Positions 35,000-46,178 are shown, counted from the stretch's first letter. The stretch: DNA of 64,000 bases from Mycobacterium paraseoulense (GCF_010731655.1 NZ_AP022619.1:496001-560000), one strand, 5' to 3'. The notes: generated by a model not told the origin, from the letters alone. Translations and numbers: made by a program.

Positions 35000-35755
35000 C
35001 TAACCGGCCTGGCGCATGATGCTGCGCTTGATGATGGACAGAAACGCGTCCTCCAGTGACGTGCATCCGGTGTCCTCTCGTAGTCGGCTCGGGGTGGTGT
35101 GCGCGAGCAGATGGCCGTCGCGCATCAGCAGCAGGTCACCGCAGTGGTCGGCCTCGTCCATGACGTGGCTGGACACCAGCAGCGTGGTTCCGCCGCTGGC
35201 GAGATCGGTGAACTGCTCCCACAGGTCCGCGCGCAGGACGGGGTCCAGGCCCACCGTCGGCTCGTCGAGCACGAGCAGCGCGGGCCGGCAGACCAGCGCG
35301 CACGCCAGCGACACCCGGGTGCGCTGACCGCCGGAAAGGTTGCCGCAGAAGGCGGTTCGGTGATCGGCCAGCCCGACCCGTTCGATCGCGGCTTCGGCGG
35401 CCTGGCGGTCGAAACCGTAGAGCGAGGCGAAGTACCGGACGTTGTCGACGACGCGCAGGTCGTTGTAGATGGTCGGGTCCTGCGGCAGGTAGCCGACCCG
35501 GCGGTGCAGCGGCGCCGACCCGGCCGGGTGGCCGAGCACGGCGACGGATCCCGAGTTCACGATCTGAGTGCCGACGATGCACCGCATCAGGGTGGTCTTG
35601 CCGCAGCCGGACGGGCCGAGCAGGCCGGTGATGCTGCCGCGTGCGATCTGCACCGAGAAGTCGTGCAGGGCGGGCCGCTTGCCGCGGATCACCCGCAGGT
35701 GATCGATGCGGACGGCGGGCTCGGTGATTAATTCATCACGCGATGAAGTCATCAT
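35000..35755 (-). CDS. ABC transporter ATP-binding protein (Rv1687c-type)
   Basis: A 251-aa ATPase from the first of two adjacent ATG codons at 35755. Walker A GPSGCGKTT, Q-loop in YLPQDP, signature LSGGQRTRV, Walker B LLVLDEPTVGLDP and H-loop VSSHVMDEAD are all intact, of the DrrA/CcmA-like exporter type with a C-terminal regulatory tail. It powers the permease encoded next; its stop lies inside the likely N-terminal coding region of that gene. Two palindromes (35732-35747 and 35749-35762) straddle the start codon, suggesting repression by the TetR protein at the end of the operon. Confidence 0.9.
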   Translation of the reverse strand: MMTSSRDELITEPAVRIDHLRVIRGKRPALHDFSVQIARGSITGLLGPSGCGKTTLMRCIVGTQIVNSGSVAVLGHPAGSAPLHRRVGYLPQDPTIYNDLRVVDNVRYFASLYGFDRQAAEAAIERVGLADHRTAFCGNLSGGQRTRVSLACALVCRPALLVLDEPTVGLDPVLRADLWEQFTDLASGGTTLLVSSHVMDEADHCGDLLLMRDGHLLAHTTPSRLREDTGCTSLEDAFLSIIKRSIMRQAG

Positions 35756-35762
35756 GCGATGA
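35732..35762. promoter_or_regulatory. Two tandem palindromes over the ABC ATPase start codon, candidate TetR operators
   Basis: Plus-strand TTCATC-ACGC-GATGAA (35732-35747, 6-bp arms) and TCATC-ATGC-GATGA (35749-35762, 5-bp arms), centres 16 bp apart. Both share a TCATC/GATGA arm pair with a 4-bp centre, the form expected for two repressor dimers on adjacent faces of the DNA. Part of the symmetry could be coincidental coding. Confidence 0.5.
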
Positions 35763-35878
35763 ATAATCGTCCTCCGGATAGGGGCTGTCAAGGGCGCGGG
35801 GGTCGCCAAGGTGAAGGGCGCCGCCCCTGGCGTAGGGGAATTCGCCCCTGATGGATGGGACGGCGCCGTGGCGGCGTC

Positions 35879-37150
<1,272 letters not shown>

Positions 37151-37221
37151 GACGTGCGCTCCTTCACAGGTCCCGGGACACCGGGATACTGCCATGACGG
37201 CGCTGCCGGTACGTTCGGTGG

Positions 37222-37833
37222 GTGGCCGCACGCCAGCTGCTCGTCGACCCCGTCGCGGCCGCTCATCGGCTCCTTGGCGCCACCCTCACCGGGCGCGGCG
37301 TCAGCGCCCTGATCGTCGAAGTCGAGGCGTACGGCGGCGTTCCCGACGGCCCCTGGCCGGACGCCGCAGCGCATTCCTACCGCGGCATCAGCGGGCGCAA
37401 CGCGGTGATGTTCGGGCCCCCCGGCCGGCTCTACACCTATCGCAGCCACGGAATCCACGTGTGCGCCAACGTCTCCTGCGGCCCCGACGGGACCGCCGCG
37501 GCCGTGTTGCTGCGGGCCGCCGCCCTCGAGGAGGGCACCGATACCGCGCGCGCCCGGCGCGGCGAGCTGGTCCGCGGTGCCGCGCTGGCGCGGGGCCCGG
37601 GCAACCTGTGTTCGGCCCTGGGAATCACCATGGACGACAACGGCATCGACGTTTTCGACCCCGCCAGCCCGGTGACCCTGGAACTCAACGAGCCGCTGGG
37701 CGCCGTGTCCGGTCCGCGCGTCGGGGTCAGCCAGGCCGCGGACCGGCCGTGGCGATTCTGGCTTCCGGGCCGCCCGGAGGTGTCGGCGTACCGGCGCAGC
37801 CCACGCGCGCCGGCACCCGGCGCGAGCGACTAG
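37222..37833 (+). CDS. mpg: 3-methyladenine DNA glycosylase (AAG/Mpg family)
   Basis: A 203-aa base-excision repair enzyme with a GTG start at 37222, the length and position of M. tuberculosis Rv1688. The catalytic Glu sits in [33 protein letters not shown] and [12 protein letters not shown] are the conserved DNA-binding and nucleotide-flipping regions, and [13 protein letters not shown] follows near the C-terminus. It removes alkylated purines such as 3-methyladenine and hypoxanthine. It is divergent from amt (71-nt gap) and ends one base before the stop codon of the convergent BASS transporter. Confidence 0.93.
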   Translation: MAARQLLVDPVAAAHRLLGATLTGRGVSALIVEVEAYGGVPDGPWPDAAAHSYRGISGRNAVMFGPPGRLYTYRSHGIHVCANVSCGPDGTAAAVLLRAAALEEGTDTARARRGELVRGAALARGPGNLCSALGITMDDNGIDVFDPASPVTLELNEPLGAVSGPRVGVSQAADRPWRFWLPGRPEVSAYRRSPRAPAPGASD

Positions 37834-37834
37834 C

Positions 37835-38716
37835 CTAGGCCGGGGCCGGCGCGGCGACAGCGCGGAAGGCGGGGTCGACCCGGCGCGCGAGGAAAACGAA
37901 GGTGACGGCCAGCAGGGGTGCGACGGCACTGTATAACGCGGCCGGCATGGCCATTTCGGCGCTGTTCAGCAGCTGCGGGCTCAACGCGACGCCCATCGCC
38001 ACCACGGCATTGTGCATTCCGACCTCCAGGCTGACCGCCACGGCCTGCCGGGGTGCCAGGCGCATCAAGCGCGGCGCCAGGTAGCCGACCGTCAGGCTCA
38101 CGGCGCAGAACGCCACGACGGCTCCGCTGAGCGCGCCGAAGTGATGCCACAACGTCGTTCGTCCTCCGGCGACGGCGCCGAGCACGGCGACAACCAGCAA
38201 CGCCAACGCGACGATGCGGACCGGCTTCTGCAGCCGCCCGGCCAGCTCCGGGAAGCGGTGGCGGACGGCCACCCCGATCGCGATCGGGATGAGCACCAGG
38301 CCGAACACCGTGAAGAACTTGTCGACCTGAAGCGGCAGGAACCGGCCTCCGCCGAGGAACCAGGTCATCGACACGGCCAGGATCGCGGGCAGCGCGACGA
38401 TCGACAGCACGGCGTTGATCGCGGTGAGTGTGAGGTTGAGGGCGAGGTCGCCGTTGAAGAGGTGGCTGAGGATGCTGGACATCGTCCCGCCGGGGGTGGC
38501 GGCCATCAGCATGAGCCCGACCGCCAGATGGGGCTCGAGGTGGGAGGCCTCGGCGATCACCAGGCACAGGGTGGGCAGCAGCAGCGACTGGCAGACCAGC
38601 GCCACCGCCAGTGGTTTGCGCATGGTGGCGGCCCGCTTGAAATCGGCGACCGTGAGCGTCAGCCCGAGGGCCAGCATCACCACCACGACGACCAGCGGCC
38701 AGTATCGGTTGTCCAT
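37835..38716 (-). CDS. Bile acid:sodium symporter (BASS) family transporter
   Basis: A 293-aa membrane protein from the ATG at 38716 (the open frame continues further upstream across the tyrS promoter region, but without protein features). About nine to ten hydrophobic helices, with landmarks [11 protein letters not shown] near helix 1, [19 protein letters not shown] (crossover region with conserved Gly-Gly-Thr-Met) and [16 protein letters not shown] (the ExGMxN motif). BASS proteins move organic anions with sodium, for example steroid conjugates, 2-keto acids or pantoate; the substrate cannot be predicted. It is divergent from tyrS by 127 nt and convergent with mpg. This gene is not found between mpg and tyrS in M. 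tuberculosis. Confidence 0.88.
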   Translation of the reverse strand: MDNRYWPLVVVVVMLALGLTLTVADFKRAATMRKPLAVALVCQSLLLPTLCLVIAEASHLEPHLAVGLMLMAATPGGTMSSILSHLFNGDLALNLTLTAINAVLSIVALPAILAVSMTWFLGGGRFLPLQVDKFFTVFGLVLIPIAIGVAVRHRFPELAGRLQKPVRIVALALLVVAVLGAVAGGRTTLWHHFGALSGAVVAFCAVSLTVGYLAPRLMRLAPRQAVAVSLEVGMHNAVVAMGVALSPQLLNSAEMAMPAALYSAVAPLLAVTFVFLARRVDPAFRAVAAPAPA

Positions 38717-38843
38717 AACGCTCCACGTTGGTGCGCTCAGCGGGGGAAGGGCGATGGCGCGACGATGCGCCGCGCAGTCAGCTTGCCTCATCCCGCAGCG
38801 CATGGGCGAATCGCGGCCGCGCGAGCGACTAAAGTCGGCGGCG

Positions 38844-40115
38844 ATGTCTTCCGGGATCCTTGACGAGCTGGGCTGGCGCGGGCTGATTGCGCAGTCCACC
38901 GACCTCGACGCGCTGGCCGCCGAGGCGCAACGCGGGCCGATGACGGTGTACGCCGGTTTCGACCCCACCGCGGCCAGCCTGCACGCGGGGCACCTGGTGC
39001 CGCTGCTGGCGCTGCGCCGGTTCCAGCGCGCCGGCCACCGCCCGATCGTGCTCGCCGGCGGGGCCACCGGCATGATCGGGGACCCCCGCGACGTCGGGGA
39101 GCGCGCCCTGAACGAGGCCGACACCGTCGCCGAATGGACCGAGCGCATTCGCGGGCAGCTGGAGCGCTTCGTCGACTTCGACACGTCCCCGACCGGGGCC
39201 GTCGTCGTCAACAACCTGGACTGGACGGCCCCGTTGTCGGCCATCGAATTCCTGCGCGACCTCGGCAAGCACTTCTCGGTCAACGTGATGCTGGACCGCG
39301 ACACCATCCGGCGGCGGCTGGAGGGCGAGGGCATCTCCTACACGGAGTTCAGCTACCTGCTCTTGCAGGCCAACGACTACGTCGAACTGCACCGCCGGTA
39401 CGGCTGCGCGCTCCAGATCGGCGGCTCCGACCAGTGGGGCAACATCATCGCCGGGGTCCGGTTGGCCCGCCAGAAGCTGGGCGCGACGGTGCACGCGCTG
39501 ACGGTGCCGTTGGTGACCGCGGCCGACGGCACCAAGTTCGGCAAATCCACCGGCGGCGGCAGCCTGTGGCTCGACCCCGCGATGACCACCCCGTACGCCT
39601 GGTACCAGTACTTCTTCAACACCGCCGACGCCGACGTGATCCGCTACCTGCGCTGGTTCACCTTCCTGCCCGCCGACGAGCTGGCCGAGCTGGAACGGGC
39701 CACGGCCGAGCGCCCGCAGCAGCGTGCCGCCCAGCGACGGCTGGCCCGCGAGCTCACCGTGCTGGTGCACGGGGAGGCGGCCACCGAGGCGGTCGAGCAC
39801 GCCAGCCGGGCGCTCTTCGGGCAGGGCGAACTGGACCGCCTGGACGAGGCGACACTGGCGGCGGCGCTGCGCGAGGCGTCGGTCGCCGAGCTCAAACCCG
39901 GCGGCCCGGACGGGATCGTCGACCTGCTGGTCGCGAGCGGGCTGTCCGAGAGCCGGAAGGCCGCGCGCCGCACCGTTGGCGAGGGCGGGGTGTCGGTCAA
40001 CAACGTCCGGATCGACAGCGAGGAGTGGGCGCCGCAACCCACCGACTTCCTGCACGGCCGGTGGCTGGTGCTGCGCCGCGGCAAGCGCACGATCGCCGGG
40101 ATCGAAAAGGTCTAG
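38844..40115 (+). CDS. tyrS: Tyrosyl-tRNA synthetase
   Basis: A 423-aa class I aminoacyl-tRNA synthetase (Rv1689 in M. tuberculosis is 424 aa). The HIGH-like motif reads HAGH in [11 protein letters not shown], the KMSKS-like motif is KFGKS in [11 protein letters not shown], and the tyrosine pocket segments GGSDQWGNI and YLLLQANDY are present. The C-terminal S4 RNA-binding domain (about 350-423) includes [14 protein letters not shown]. The ATG at 38844 is chosen; in-frame codons upstream extend through the divergent intergenic region. It charges tRNA-Tyr in the cytoplasm. The upstream 127 nt shared with the BASS gene hold both promoters; no T-box leader is seen. Confidence 0.96.
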   Translation: MSSGILDELGWRGLIAQSTDLDALAAEAQRGPMTVYAGFDPTAASLHAGHLVPLLALRRFQRAGHRPIVLAGGATGMIGDPRDVGERALNEADTVAEWTERIRGQLERFVDFDTSPTGAVVVNNLDWTAPLSAIEFLRDLGKHFSVNVMLDRDTIRRRLEGEGISYTEFSYLLLQANDYVELHRRYGCALQIGGSDQWGNIIAGVRLARQKLGATVHALTVPLVTAADGTKFGKSTGGGSLWLDPAMTTPYAWYQYFFNTADADVIRYLRWFTFLPADELAELERATAERPQQRAAQRRLARELTVLVHGEAATEAVEHASRALFGQGELDRLDEATLAAALREASVAELKPGGPDGIVDLLVASGLSESRKAARRTVGEGGVSVNNVRIDSEEWAPQPTDFLHGRWLVLRRGKRTIAGIEKV

Positions 40116-40199
40116 GACCGCACCCGCAAAACGCGGTGGTGCGCCAATCTTTACCGGACGGTGTTGCGGTTGTGACCCGCGTTGGCCAGGGTGGTCACG

Positions 40200-40565
40200 A
40201 TGACATCACTCAGGCGTGTGGAATGGGCCGTGCTGCGCGTCCTGGGGGTGAGCGCGTGCGTGGCGGGCATGGCCGCGCCACTGGCGGCGCCCGTCCGCGC
40301 CGACATGCGGGGGAACGCGTTCCTGATGGCGCTCAGCAACGCCGGCATCACCTATCCGCACCCGGAGAGCGCCCTGGCGCTGGGCCAGTCGGTGTGCCCG
40401 ATGCTGGTCATGCCGGGCCAGTCGTTCGACTCGGTCGCCGACGAAATGGCCAGCCGCAGCGGCCTGGGCTACGAGTCGGCGGGCCTGTTCACCATCGTGG
40501 CGGTGGCCAACTACTGCCCGGCGGTGATAGCGCCGCTGCTGCAGAACCGGCTCACGGCGTACTAG
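40200..40565 (+). CDS. lprJ: Probable lipoprotein LprJ, DUF732-type secreted protein
   Basis: A 121-aa protein from the ATG at 40200; a TTG at 40182 would add six residues and match the 127 aa recalled for M. tuberculosis LprJ, so the start is open. The export signal spans VEWAVLRVLGVSACVAGM. VSAC fits a lipobox, with Cys as the lipid anchor, though the hydrophobic stretch continues and a signal-peptidase I cut after APVRA is also possible. The mature part has two Cys (SVCPM and NYCPA) and the helical DUF732 pattern (FLMALSNAGITYPHPESAL). It follows tyrS by 84 nt and is followed after 28 nt by the TPR-like gene. In M. tuberculosis, lprJ has been associated with potassium sensing through KdpD. 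Confidence 0.8.
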   Translation: MTSLRRVEWAVLRVLGVSACVAGMAAPLAAPVRADMRGNAFLMALSNAGITYPHPESALALGQSVCPMLVMPGQSFDSVADEMASRSGLGYESAGLFTIVAVANYCPAVIAPLLQNRLTAY

Positions 40566-40593
40566 CGATCGAGCCACCCGTATCCTCGGCTGC

Positions 40594-41382
40594 GTGGTCG
40601 ACGACAGGCAGCGGCAGCGGGGCGAACGGCGCCCGCGTCCGGCGGGCAATTGGTCGGGCCCGGGCCGCGCCCGGCCGGTCCAGCCGCAGCAGCCCGACGC
40701 CCGCCGCACGCCGGATCCCGGGCCGCCGATACCCCCGGGCGTCGAGGCCCGGCAGCTGGCGCCCGAGATCCGCGGCGAACTGAGCACCCTGGACCGGGCC
40801 ACGGCCGACGCGGTGGCGCGCCACCTGGTCGCCGCCGGTGAGCTGCTCGACGAAGACCCGGAGGCCGCGCTGAGTCATGCCCGCGCCGCCCGCGCGCGGT
40901 CCAGCAGGATCGCCGCTGTTCGCGAGGCCGTCGGGATCGCCGCCTATCACTGTGGCGACTGGGCGCAGGCGCTGGCCGAATTGCGCGCCGCCCGCCGGAT
41001 GGGCAGCAAGTCCAGCCTGCTCGCCCTGATCGCGGATTGCGAACGCGGACTTGGCCGCCCGGAACGGGCCATCGAACTCGCGCGCGGTCCGGAGGCGGCC
41101 CAGCTCGACGGTGACGACGCCGACGAGCTGCGCATCGTCGCCGCCGGGGCGCGCGCGGACCTCGGGCAGCTGGAGCAGGCGCTGACCGTTTTGTCCACGC
41201 CGCAACTCGACCCGGCTCGCAGGGGCTCGACGGCGGCGCGGTTGTTCTACGCCTACGCCGACACGCTCTTGGCCCTCGGCCGCGATGACGAAGCGCTGCA
41301 ATGGTTTCTGCGCTCGGCGGCTGCCGATGTCGAAGGCGTCACCGACGCCGAAGATCGGGTCAGCGAGCTGGGACCCCGATGA
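40594..41382 (+). CDS. Tetratricopeptide-like protein (Rv1691-type)
   Basis: A 262-aa protein with a GTG start. A proline- and arginine-rich disordered N-terminus (about 1-45) precedes repeated helix pairs such as LVAAGELLDEDPEAALSHAR, GDWAQALAELRAARRMG and LLALGRDDEALQWFLRS, which have the Ala/Leu spacing of TPR repeats. TPR proteins are scaffolds; no catalytic motif is seen. The stop overlaps the next gene's start (ATGA), so it is co-translated with the phosphatase. The order tyrS, lprJ, this gene, phosphatase is the M. tuberculosis Rv1689-Rv1692 order. Function unknown. Confidence 0.87.
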   Translation: MVDDRQRQRGERRPRPAGNWSGPGRARPVQPQQPDARRTPDPGPPIPPGVEARQLAPEIRGELSTLDRATADAVARHLVAAGELLDEDPEAALSHARAARARSSRIAAVREAVGIAAYHCGDWAQALAELRAARRMGSKSSLLALIADCERGLGRPERAIELARGPEAAQLDGDDADELRIVAAGARADLGQLEQALTVLSTPQLDPARRGSTAARLFYAYADTLLALGRDDEALQWFLRSAAADVEGVTDAEDRVSELGPR

Positions 41383-42380
41383 CAAGCGTTGCGCGCCAAT
41401 ACGATTGCCTGCTGCTCGACCTGGATGGGACGTTGTTTCGCGGCCGCCGGCCCACCGAGGGCGCGGTGGAAGCCCTGGCCGAGGTGCGCAGCCGCGCGTT
41501 CTTCATCACCAACAACGCGTCGCGCAGCGCCGCCGAGGTCGCCGCGCACCTGAGAGAACTCGGCTTCACCGCCACCGCCGACGATGTCGCCACCAGCGCC
41601 CAGAGCGCGGCCCGGCTGCTGGCCGCTCAGCTGCCGGCCCGATCGCCGGTGCTGATCGTGGGCACCGACGCGCTGGCCGACGAGGTCGCGGCCGTCGGGC
41701 TGCGCCCGGTGCGCCGGTTCGACGACGACCCGGTCGCCGTCGTCCAGGGCCTGTCGATGAGCGTCGGCTGGCCGGACCTGGCCGAGGCCGCGCTGGCCAT
41801 CCGGTCCGGCGCGCTGTGGGTGGCGGCCAACGTCGACCCCACGCTGCCCACCGAGCGGGGCCTGCTGCCGGGGAACGGATCCATGGTCGCCGCGCTGCGC
41901 GCGGCCACCGGCGCCGAACCGCAGGTCGCGGGCAAACCGGCGCCCGGATTGCTCACCGACGCGGCGGCCAGGGGCGATTTCCGCGCGCCCCTGGTGGTCG
42001 GCGACCGGCTCGACACCGACATCGAGGGCGCCAACGCGGCCAGGCTGCCCAGCCTGTTGGTGCTCACCGGGGTCAACTCCGCGCGCGACGCCGTGTACGC
42101 CGAACCCGTGCACCGGCCCACCTATATCGGTCACGACCTGCGGGCGTTGCACTCCGACGGCGAGCGGCTGGCGGTCGGGCCGCAGCCGGGCTGGCGGGTC
42201 GACGTCTGCGAGCGGGCGGTGACCGTCAGCGCTGACGGGCCCGACGACGGCGACGGGCTGGAGATCGTGCGGGCGGTCGCCGGCGCGGTGTGGGACGCGC
42301 GGCAGGACGGGCGGCCGATCAGCATCGAGGCCGGCGACGCGCGCGCCCGCGAGGCGCTGCAGCGCTGGTCTCTGGGCTAG
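41379..42380 (+). CDS. HAD-family phosphatase, glycerol-3-phosphate phosphatase type (Rv1692)
   Basis: A 333-aa haloacid-dehalogenase phosphatase. Motif I DLDGTL carries the nucleophilic Asp, motif II is ITNNAS, and the Lys/Asp motifs appear as GKPAPG and VVGDRLDTDIEGA; the cap lies between, as in NagD-type enzymes. The C-terminal 90 residues (from about 240) form an extra domain typical of the mycobacterial protein. M. tuberculosis Rv1692 has been shown to dephosphorylate D-glycerol 3-phosphate in phospholipid polar-head recycling, so the same role is likely. Start from the ATGA overlap with the upstream gene. Followed after 12 nt by a small helical protein gene. Confidence 0.9.
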   Translation: MTSVARQYDCLLLDLDGTLFRGRRPTEGAVEALAEVRSRAFFITNNASRSAAEVAAHLRELGFTATADDVATSAQSAARLLAAQLPARSPVLIVGTDALADEVAAVGLRPVRRFDDDPVAVVQGLSMSVGWPDLAEAALAIRSGALWVAANVDPTLPTERGLLPGNGSMVAALRAATGAEPQVAGKPAPGLLTDAAARGDFRAPLVVGDRLDTDIEGANAARLPSLLVLTGVNSARDAVYAEPVHRPTYIGHDLRALHSDGERLAVGPQPGWRVDVCERAVTVSADGPDDGDGLEIVRAVAGAVWDARQDGRPISIEAGDARAREALQRWSLG

Positions 42381-42392
42381 CGTTAGAGCGCA

Positions 42393-42578
42393 ATGACTAT
42401 CAATCCTGAAGAAATCCGCGCGGAAATCGACGCCCTGCTGGCCCGGCTGCCGGAGCCGGGCGCCCCGCAAAGCCCGGACAACGGGCCATCCCTCACCGAA
42501 CTCGAGGAGATAGCGCGCCGCCTCTCCGAGGCGCACGACGTGCTGCTGGCGGCGCTGGAATCGGCGGAGAAGGGCTGA
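42393..42578 (+). CDS. Small conserved helical protein (Rv1693-type)
   Basis: A 61-aa acidic protein between the phosphatase gene and tlyA, in the place of M. tuberculosis Rv1693. Two amphipathic helices are suggested (EEIRAEIDALLARLP and LEEIARRLSEAHDVLLAALES), with a proline-rich turn between them. No signal peptide or catalytic motif. It lies 12 nt after the upstream stop and 8 nt before the tlyA start, so it belongs to the same operon. Function unknown; conserved position supports a real gene. Confidence 0.83.
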   Translation: MTINPEEIRAEIDALLARLPEPGAPQSPDNGPSLTELEEIARRLSEAHDVLLAALESAEKG

Positions 42579-42586
42579 GTGCCCGC

Positions 42587-43396
42587 ATGTCCCGCCGCGC
42601 CCGCGTCGACGCCGAGCTGGTCCGGCGCGGCCTCGCGCGATCGCGTCAGCAGGCCGCGGAGTTGATCGGCGCCGGGCGGGTCAGCATCGACGGGCTGCCG
42701 GCCCGCAAGCCGGGCACCGCCGTCGCCCTCACCGCGGCGCTGACCGTCACCGAAGACGGCGAACGGGACTGGGTGTCGCGCGGCGCGCACAAGCTCGTCG
42801 GCGCGCTGGACACCTTCGGGATCGACGTGGCGGGCCGCCGCTGCCTGGACGCCGGGGCGTCGACGGGCGGCTTCACCGAGGTGCTGCTGGATCGGGGCGC
42901 CACGGAAGTGGTCGCCGTGGACGTCGGCTACGGCCAGCTGGCGTGGTCGCTGCGCTGCGACCCGCGGGTGGTCGTCGTCGAGCGAACGAACGCCCGTGAC
43001 CTGTCCCGGGAGGCGATCGGCGGGCCGGTCGACCTGGTGGTGGCCGACCTGTCGTTCATCTCGCTGGCCACGGTGTTGCCCGCGCTGGCTGGATGTGCTT
43101 CCCCCGCTGCGGATATCGTTCCCATGGTGAAGCCACAGTTCGAGGTGGGCCGGGGCCAGGTCGGCGCCGGCGGCGTCGTGCACGACCCCGCCCTGCGCGC
43201 CGGCGCCGTGCTGGGCGTGGCGCGCCGCGCCGGCGAGCTGGGCTGGCACACCGTCGGCGTCACCGCGAGCCCGCTGCCCGGCCCGTCGGGCAACGTCGAG
43301 TACTTCCTGTGGCTGCGCGCCCAGACCGATCGGGGGTTGGCGGATGAGGAGTTGGCGGCGGCGGTGCGAAACGCCGTGAGCGAGGGGCCGCAATGA
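42587..43396 (+). CDS. tlyA: TlyA: 2'-O-methyltransferase / hemolysin-type protein
   Basis: A 269-aa protein (268 in M. tuberculosis). An N-terminal S4 RNA-binding domain ([19 protein letters not shown], about 4-60) is followed by a FtsJ-like methyltransferase domain with the SAM motif [15 protein letters not shown], the Asp of VAVDVGYG and the KPQFE/VVADLSF catalytic-site region. TlyA methylates 16S rRNA C1409 and 23S rRNA C1920 at the 2'-OH and so determines capreomycin sensitivity; membrane-lytic activity has also been reported. Starts at the ATG at 42587; its TGA overlaps the nadK ATG (ATGA), so the two are coupled. Confidence 0.94.
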   Translation: MSRRARVDAELVRRGLARSRQQAAELIGAGRVSIDGLPARKPGTAVALTAALTVTEDGERDWVSRGAHKLVGALDTFGIDVAGRRCLDAGASTGGFTEVLLDRGATEVVAVDVGYGQLAWSLRCDPRVVVVERTNARDLSREAIGGPVDLVVADLSFISLATVLPALAGCASPAADIVPMVKPQFEVGRGQVGAGGVVHDPALRAGAVLGVARRAGELGWHTVGVTASPLPGPSGNVEYFLWLRAQTDRGLADEELAAAVRNAVSEGPQ

Positions 43397-44325
43397 CCGC
43401 GTCGACCGAGCACCGCACCGTACTGATGGTGGTGCACACCGGCCGCGAGGAGGCCACCGAGACGGCGGCTCGCGTGCAGAAAGTGCTGAGCGACAACGAC
43501 ATTGCCCTGCGTGTGCTGTCCGCCGAGGCGGTCGACCGGGGCTCGTTGCAGGTGGCTCCCGACGACATCCGGGCGATGGGCGTCGAAATCCAGGTGGTCG
43601 ACGCGGATCCGCATGCCGCCGACGGCTGCGAATTGGTGCTGGTGCTCGGTGGGGACGGCACGTTCCTGCGCGCGGCCGAACTGGCACGCAACGCCGGGAT
43701 TCCGGTGCTGGGCGTCAACCTGGGCCGGATCGGTTTCCTGGCCGAGGCCGAGGCGGAGGCCATCGACAAGGTGCTGGACCACGTGGTCGCCCGCGACTAC
43801 CGGGTGGAGGACCGCCTGACCCTCGACGTGATCGTGCACGCCGGCGGTCGCGAGATCGAACACGGGTGGGCGCTCAACGAGGTCAGCCTGGAGAAGGGCC
43901 CGCGGCTGGGCGTGCTCGGGGTGGTCGTCGAGATCGACGGGCGGCCCGTATCGGCGTTCGGATGCGACGGGGTGCTGGTGTCGACGCCGACCGGGTCCAC
44001 CGCCTACGCCTTCTCCGCGGGCGGCCCGGTGCTGTGGCCGGACCTCGAGGCAATCCTGGTGGTGCCCAACAACGCTCACGCGCTGTTCGGCCGGCCGATG
44101 GTCACCAGTCCCGACGCCACCATCGCCATCGAGGTCGAGGCGGACGGCCACGACGCCTTGGTGTTCTGCGACGGTCGCCGCGAAATACTGATCCCGGCCG
44201 GCAGCCGGATCGAGGTGAGACGCTGTGACACGCCGGTGAAATGGGCACGCCTGGACAGCGCCCCGTTCACCGACCGGTTGGTGCGCAAGTTCCGGTTGCC
44301 GGTCACCGGCTGGCGTGGGAAGTAA
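43393..44325 (+). CDS. nadK: NAD kinase
   Basis: A 310-aa protein, close to the 307 aa of M. tuberculosis Rv1695 (PpnK). The ATP/polyphosphate site reads [10 protein letters not shown] and is followed by [12 protein letters not shown]; the NAD-binding region contains [10 protein letters not shown] and [15 protein letters not shown]. It phosphorylates NAD to NADP using ATP or inorganic polyphosphate and sets the NADP(H) pool used by reductive lipid synthesis. The ATG start overlaps the tlyA stop by 4 nt; recN follows after 23 nt. Cytosolic; no regulatory extension is seen. Confidence 0.95.
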   Translation: MTASTEHRTVLMVVHTGREEATETAARVQKVLSDNDIALRVLSAEAVDRGSLQVAPDDIRAMGVEIQVVDADPHAADGCELVLVLGGDGTFLRAAELARNAGIPVLGVNLGRIGFLAEAEAEAIDKVLDHVVARDYRVEDRLTLDVIVHAGGREIEHGWALNEVSLEKGPRLGVLGVVVEIDGRPVSAFGCDGVLVSTPTGSTAYAFSAGGPVLWPDLEAILVVPNNAHALFGRPMVTSPDATIAIEVEADGHDALVFCDGRREILIPAGSRIEVRRCDTPVKWARLDSAPFTDRLVRKFRLPVTGWRGK

Positions 44326-44348
44326 CGGCGCGGCTCGGAGCTGACTGA

Positions 44349-46106
44349 ATGCTGACCGAAATCCGCATCGAGTCGCTCGGTGCGATCAGCGCGGCGGTCG
44401 GGGAGTTCGACCGCGGCCTGACCGTGCTGACCGGCGAGACCGGCACCGGCAAGACCATGGTGGTGACCGGGCTGCACCTGCTCGGCGGCGCCCGCGCCGA
44501 CGCCACCCGGGTGCGGTCGGGCGCCGACCGCGCGGTCGTCGAAGGCCGTTTCACCACAACCGATCTCGAGGACGCCGTGGTGGCGCAGCTGGACGAGATG
44601 CTGGACGCGTCGGGCGCCGAACGCGACGAGGACGGCAGCGTGATCGCGCTGCGCTCGGTCAGCCGCGAGGGGCCGTCGCGGGCCTATCTGGGCGGTCGCA
44701 GCGTGCCGGCCAAGTCGCTGGGCGACTTCACCACCGAGCTGCTCACCCTGCACGGGCAGAACGACCAGCTGCGGCTGATGCGGCCCGAGGAGCAACGCGC
44801 CGCCCTGGACCGGTTCGCCAAGGCCGGAACCGCGCTCGAGCGCTACCGCAAACTGCGCGACGCCTGGCTCACCGCGCGCCACGACCTCGCCGACCGCCGC
44901 AACCGCATGCGCGAACTCGCGCTGGAGTCCGACCGACTGAACTTCGCGCTCAACGAGATTGACACCGTCGACCCGCAGCCGGGCGAGGACGACGCGCTGG
45001 TCGCCGATATCGTGCGGCTCTCCGAACTGGACACGCTGCGCGAGGCCGCGACCACCGCGCACGCGGCGCTCTCCGGGGCGCCCGACGACATGGAGGCCTC
45101 CGGACACTGCGCCGCCGACAGCCTGGGGCGCGCGAAGGCCGCCTTGGAGTCGACGGATGACGCGAAGCTGCGGGCGCTGGCCGGGCAGGTGGGCGAGGCG
45201 CTGACGGTGGTCGCCGACGCGGCGGGCGAACTGAGCGGATACCTGGACGAGCTGCCGGTCGACGCCAGCGCGCTGGAAGCCAAGCTGGCCCGGCAGGCCG
45301 AACTGCGGACGCTGACCCGCAAGTACGCCGCCGACGTCGACGGGGTGCTGCGCTGGGCGCAGGAGTCGCGGCAACGGCTGGCCCAACTCGACGTCTCCGA
45401 GGAGGGGTTGACGGCGCTGGCGGCCCGGGTCGACGAGCTCGCTCGTGAATTGGCCCAGGCCGCAGTCGATCTCAGCGGCATCCGGCGCAAGGCGGCCAAG
45501 CGGCTGGCCAAAGAGGTCACCGCCGAGCTGTCCGGGCTGGCGATGGCCGACGCGCAATTCAGCATCGACGTGCGCGACGACGTCGTCGCCGACAAGGACG
45601 ATCCGGCCGCGCTCGCGCTCCCGTCCGGCGGGCTGGCCCGCGCCGGCACCGACGGCGTCGACCAGGTCGAGTTCGGTTTCGCGGCGCACCGCGGGATGGA
45701 CCAGCTGCCACTGGCCAAGAGCGCGTCCGGCGGCGAGCTGTCCCGGGTGATGCTGGCGCTGGAGGTGGTGCTGGCGGCCTCGGCGGCGGGCACCACCATG
45801 GTGTTCGACGAGGTCGACGCCGGCGTCGGCGGCCGCGCGGCGGTGCAGATCGGGCGGCGGTTGGCGCGGTTGGCGCGCACGCACCAGGTGATCGTGGTGA
45901 CGCATCTGCCGCAGGTCGCGGCCTACGCCGACGTGCACCTGGTGGTGCACAGCGCGGGGCCCAAGGGGACCAGCGTGGTGCGGCGGGTCACCGGCGACGA
46001 GCGGGTCGCCGAACTGGCGCGGATGATGGCGGGGCTGGGCGAGTCCGACAGCGGGCGCGCGCACGCCCGGGAACTGCTGGACGCGGCCCAGCGGGACGAG
46101 ATCTGA
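44349..46106 (+). CDS. recN: DNA repair protein RecN
   Basis: A 585-aa SMC-like ATPase (587 aa in M. tuberculosis). Walker A is GETGTGKT at about residue 33, where GETGAGKS is usual; the central half is helical and charged, as in the coiled-coil arm; the C-terminal half has the signature SGGELSRVMLAL and Walker B MVFDEVDAGVGG, then the H-loop VTHLPQVAAYAD. RecN binds DNA ends and promotes recombinational repair of double-strand breaks. Good ATG start, 23 nt after nadK. A 145-nt gap with a probable promoter separates it from the steA-like gene. Confidence 0.95.
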   Translation: MLTEIRIESLGAISAAVGEFDRGLTVLTGETGTGKTMVVTGLHLLGGARADATRVRSGADRAVVEGRFTTTDLEDAVVAQLDEMLDASGAERDEDGSVIALRSVSREGPSRAYLGGRSVPAKSLGDFTTELLTLHGQNDQLRLMRPEEQRAALDRFAKAGTALERYRKLRDAWLTARHDLADRRNRMRELALESDRLNFALNEIDTVDPQPGEDDALVADIVRLSELDTLREAATTAHAALSGAPDDMEASGHCAADSLGRAKAALESTDDAKLRALAGQVGEALTVVADAAGELSGYLDELPVDASALEAKLARQAELRTLTRKYAADVDGVLRWAQESRQRLAQLDVSEEGLTALAARVDELARELAQAAVDLSGIRRKAAKRLAKEVTAELSGLAMADAQFSIDVRDDVVADKDDPAALALPSGGLARAGTDGVDQVEFGFAAHRGMDQLPLAKSASGGELSRVMLALEVVLAASAAGTTMVFDEVDAGVGGRAAVQIGRRLARLARTHQVIVVTHLPQVAAYADVHLVVHSAGPKGTSVVRRVTGDERVAELARMMAGLGESDSGRAHARELLDAAQRDEI

Positions 46107-46178
46107 CCCGCCGCCCCACTCGGCGACTGCGCACCTTGGCGCGACCGACCCGTTAGCGGCTTGTGACTAATGGGACAC

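Noticed and set aside
44076..46064. A 662-codon minus-strand open frame over recN
   Set aside because: Antisense to intact recN with its Walker motifs; no ribosome site or recognisable family.
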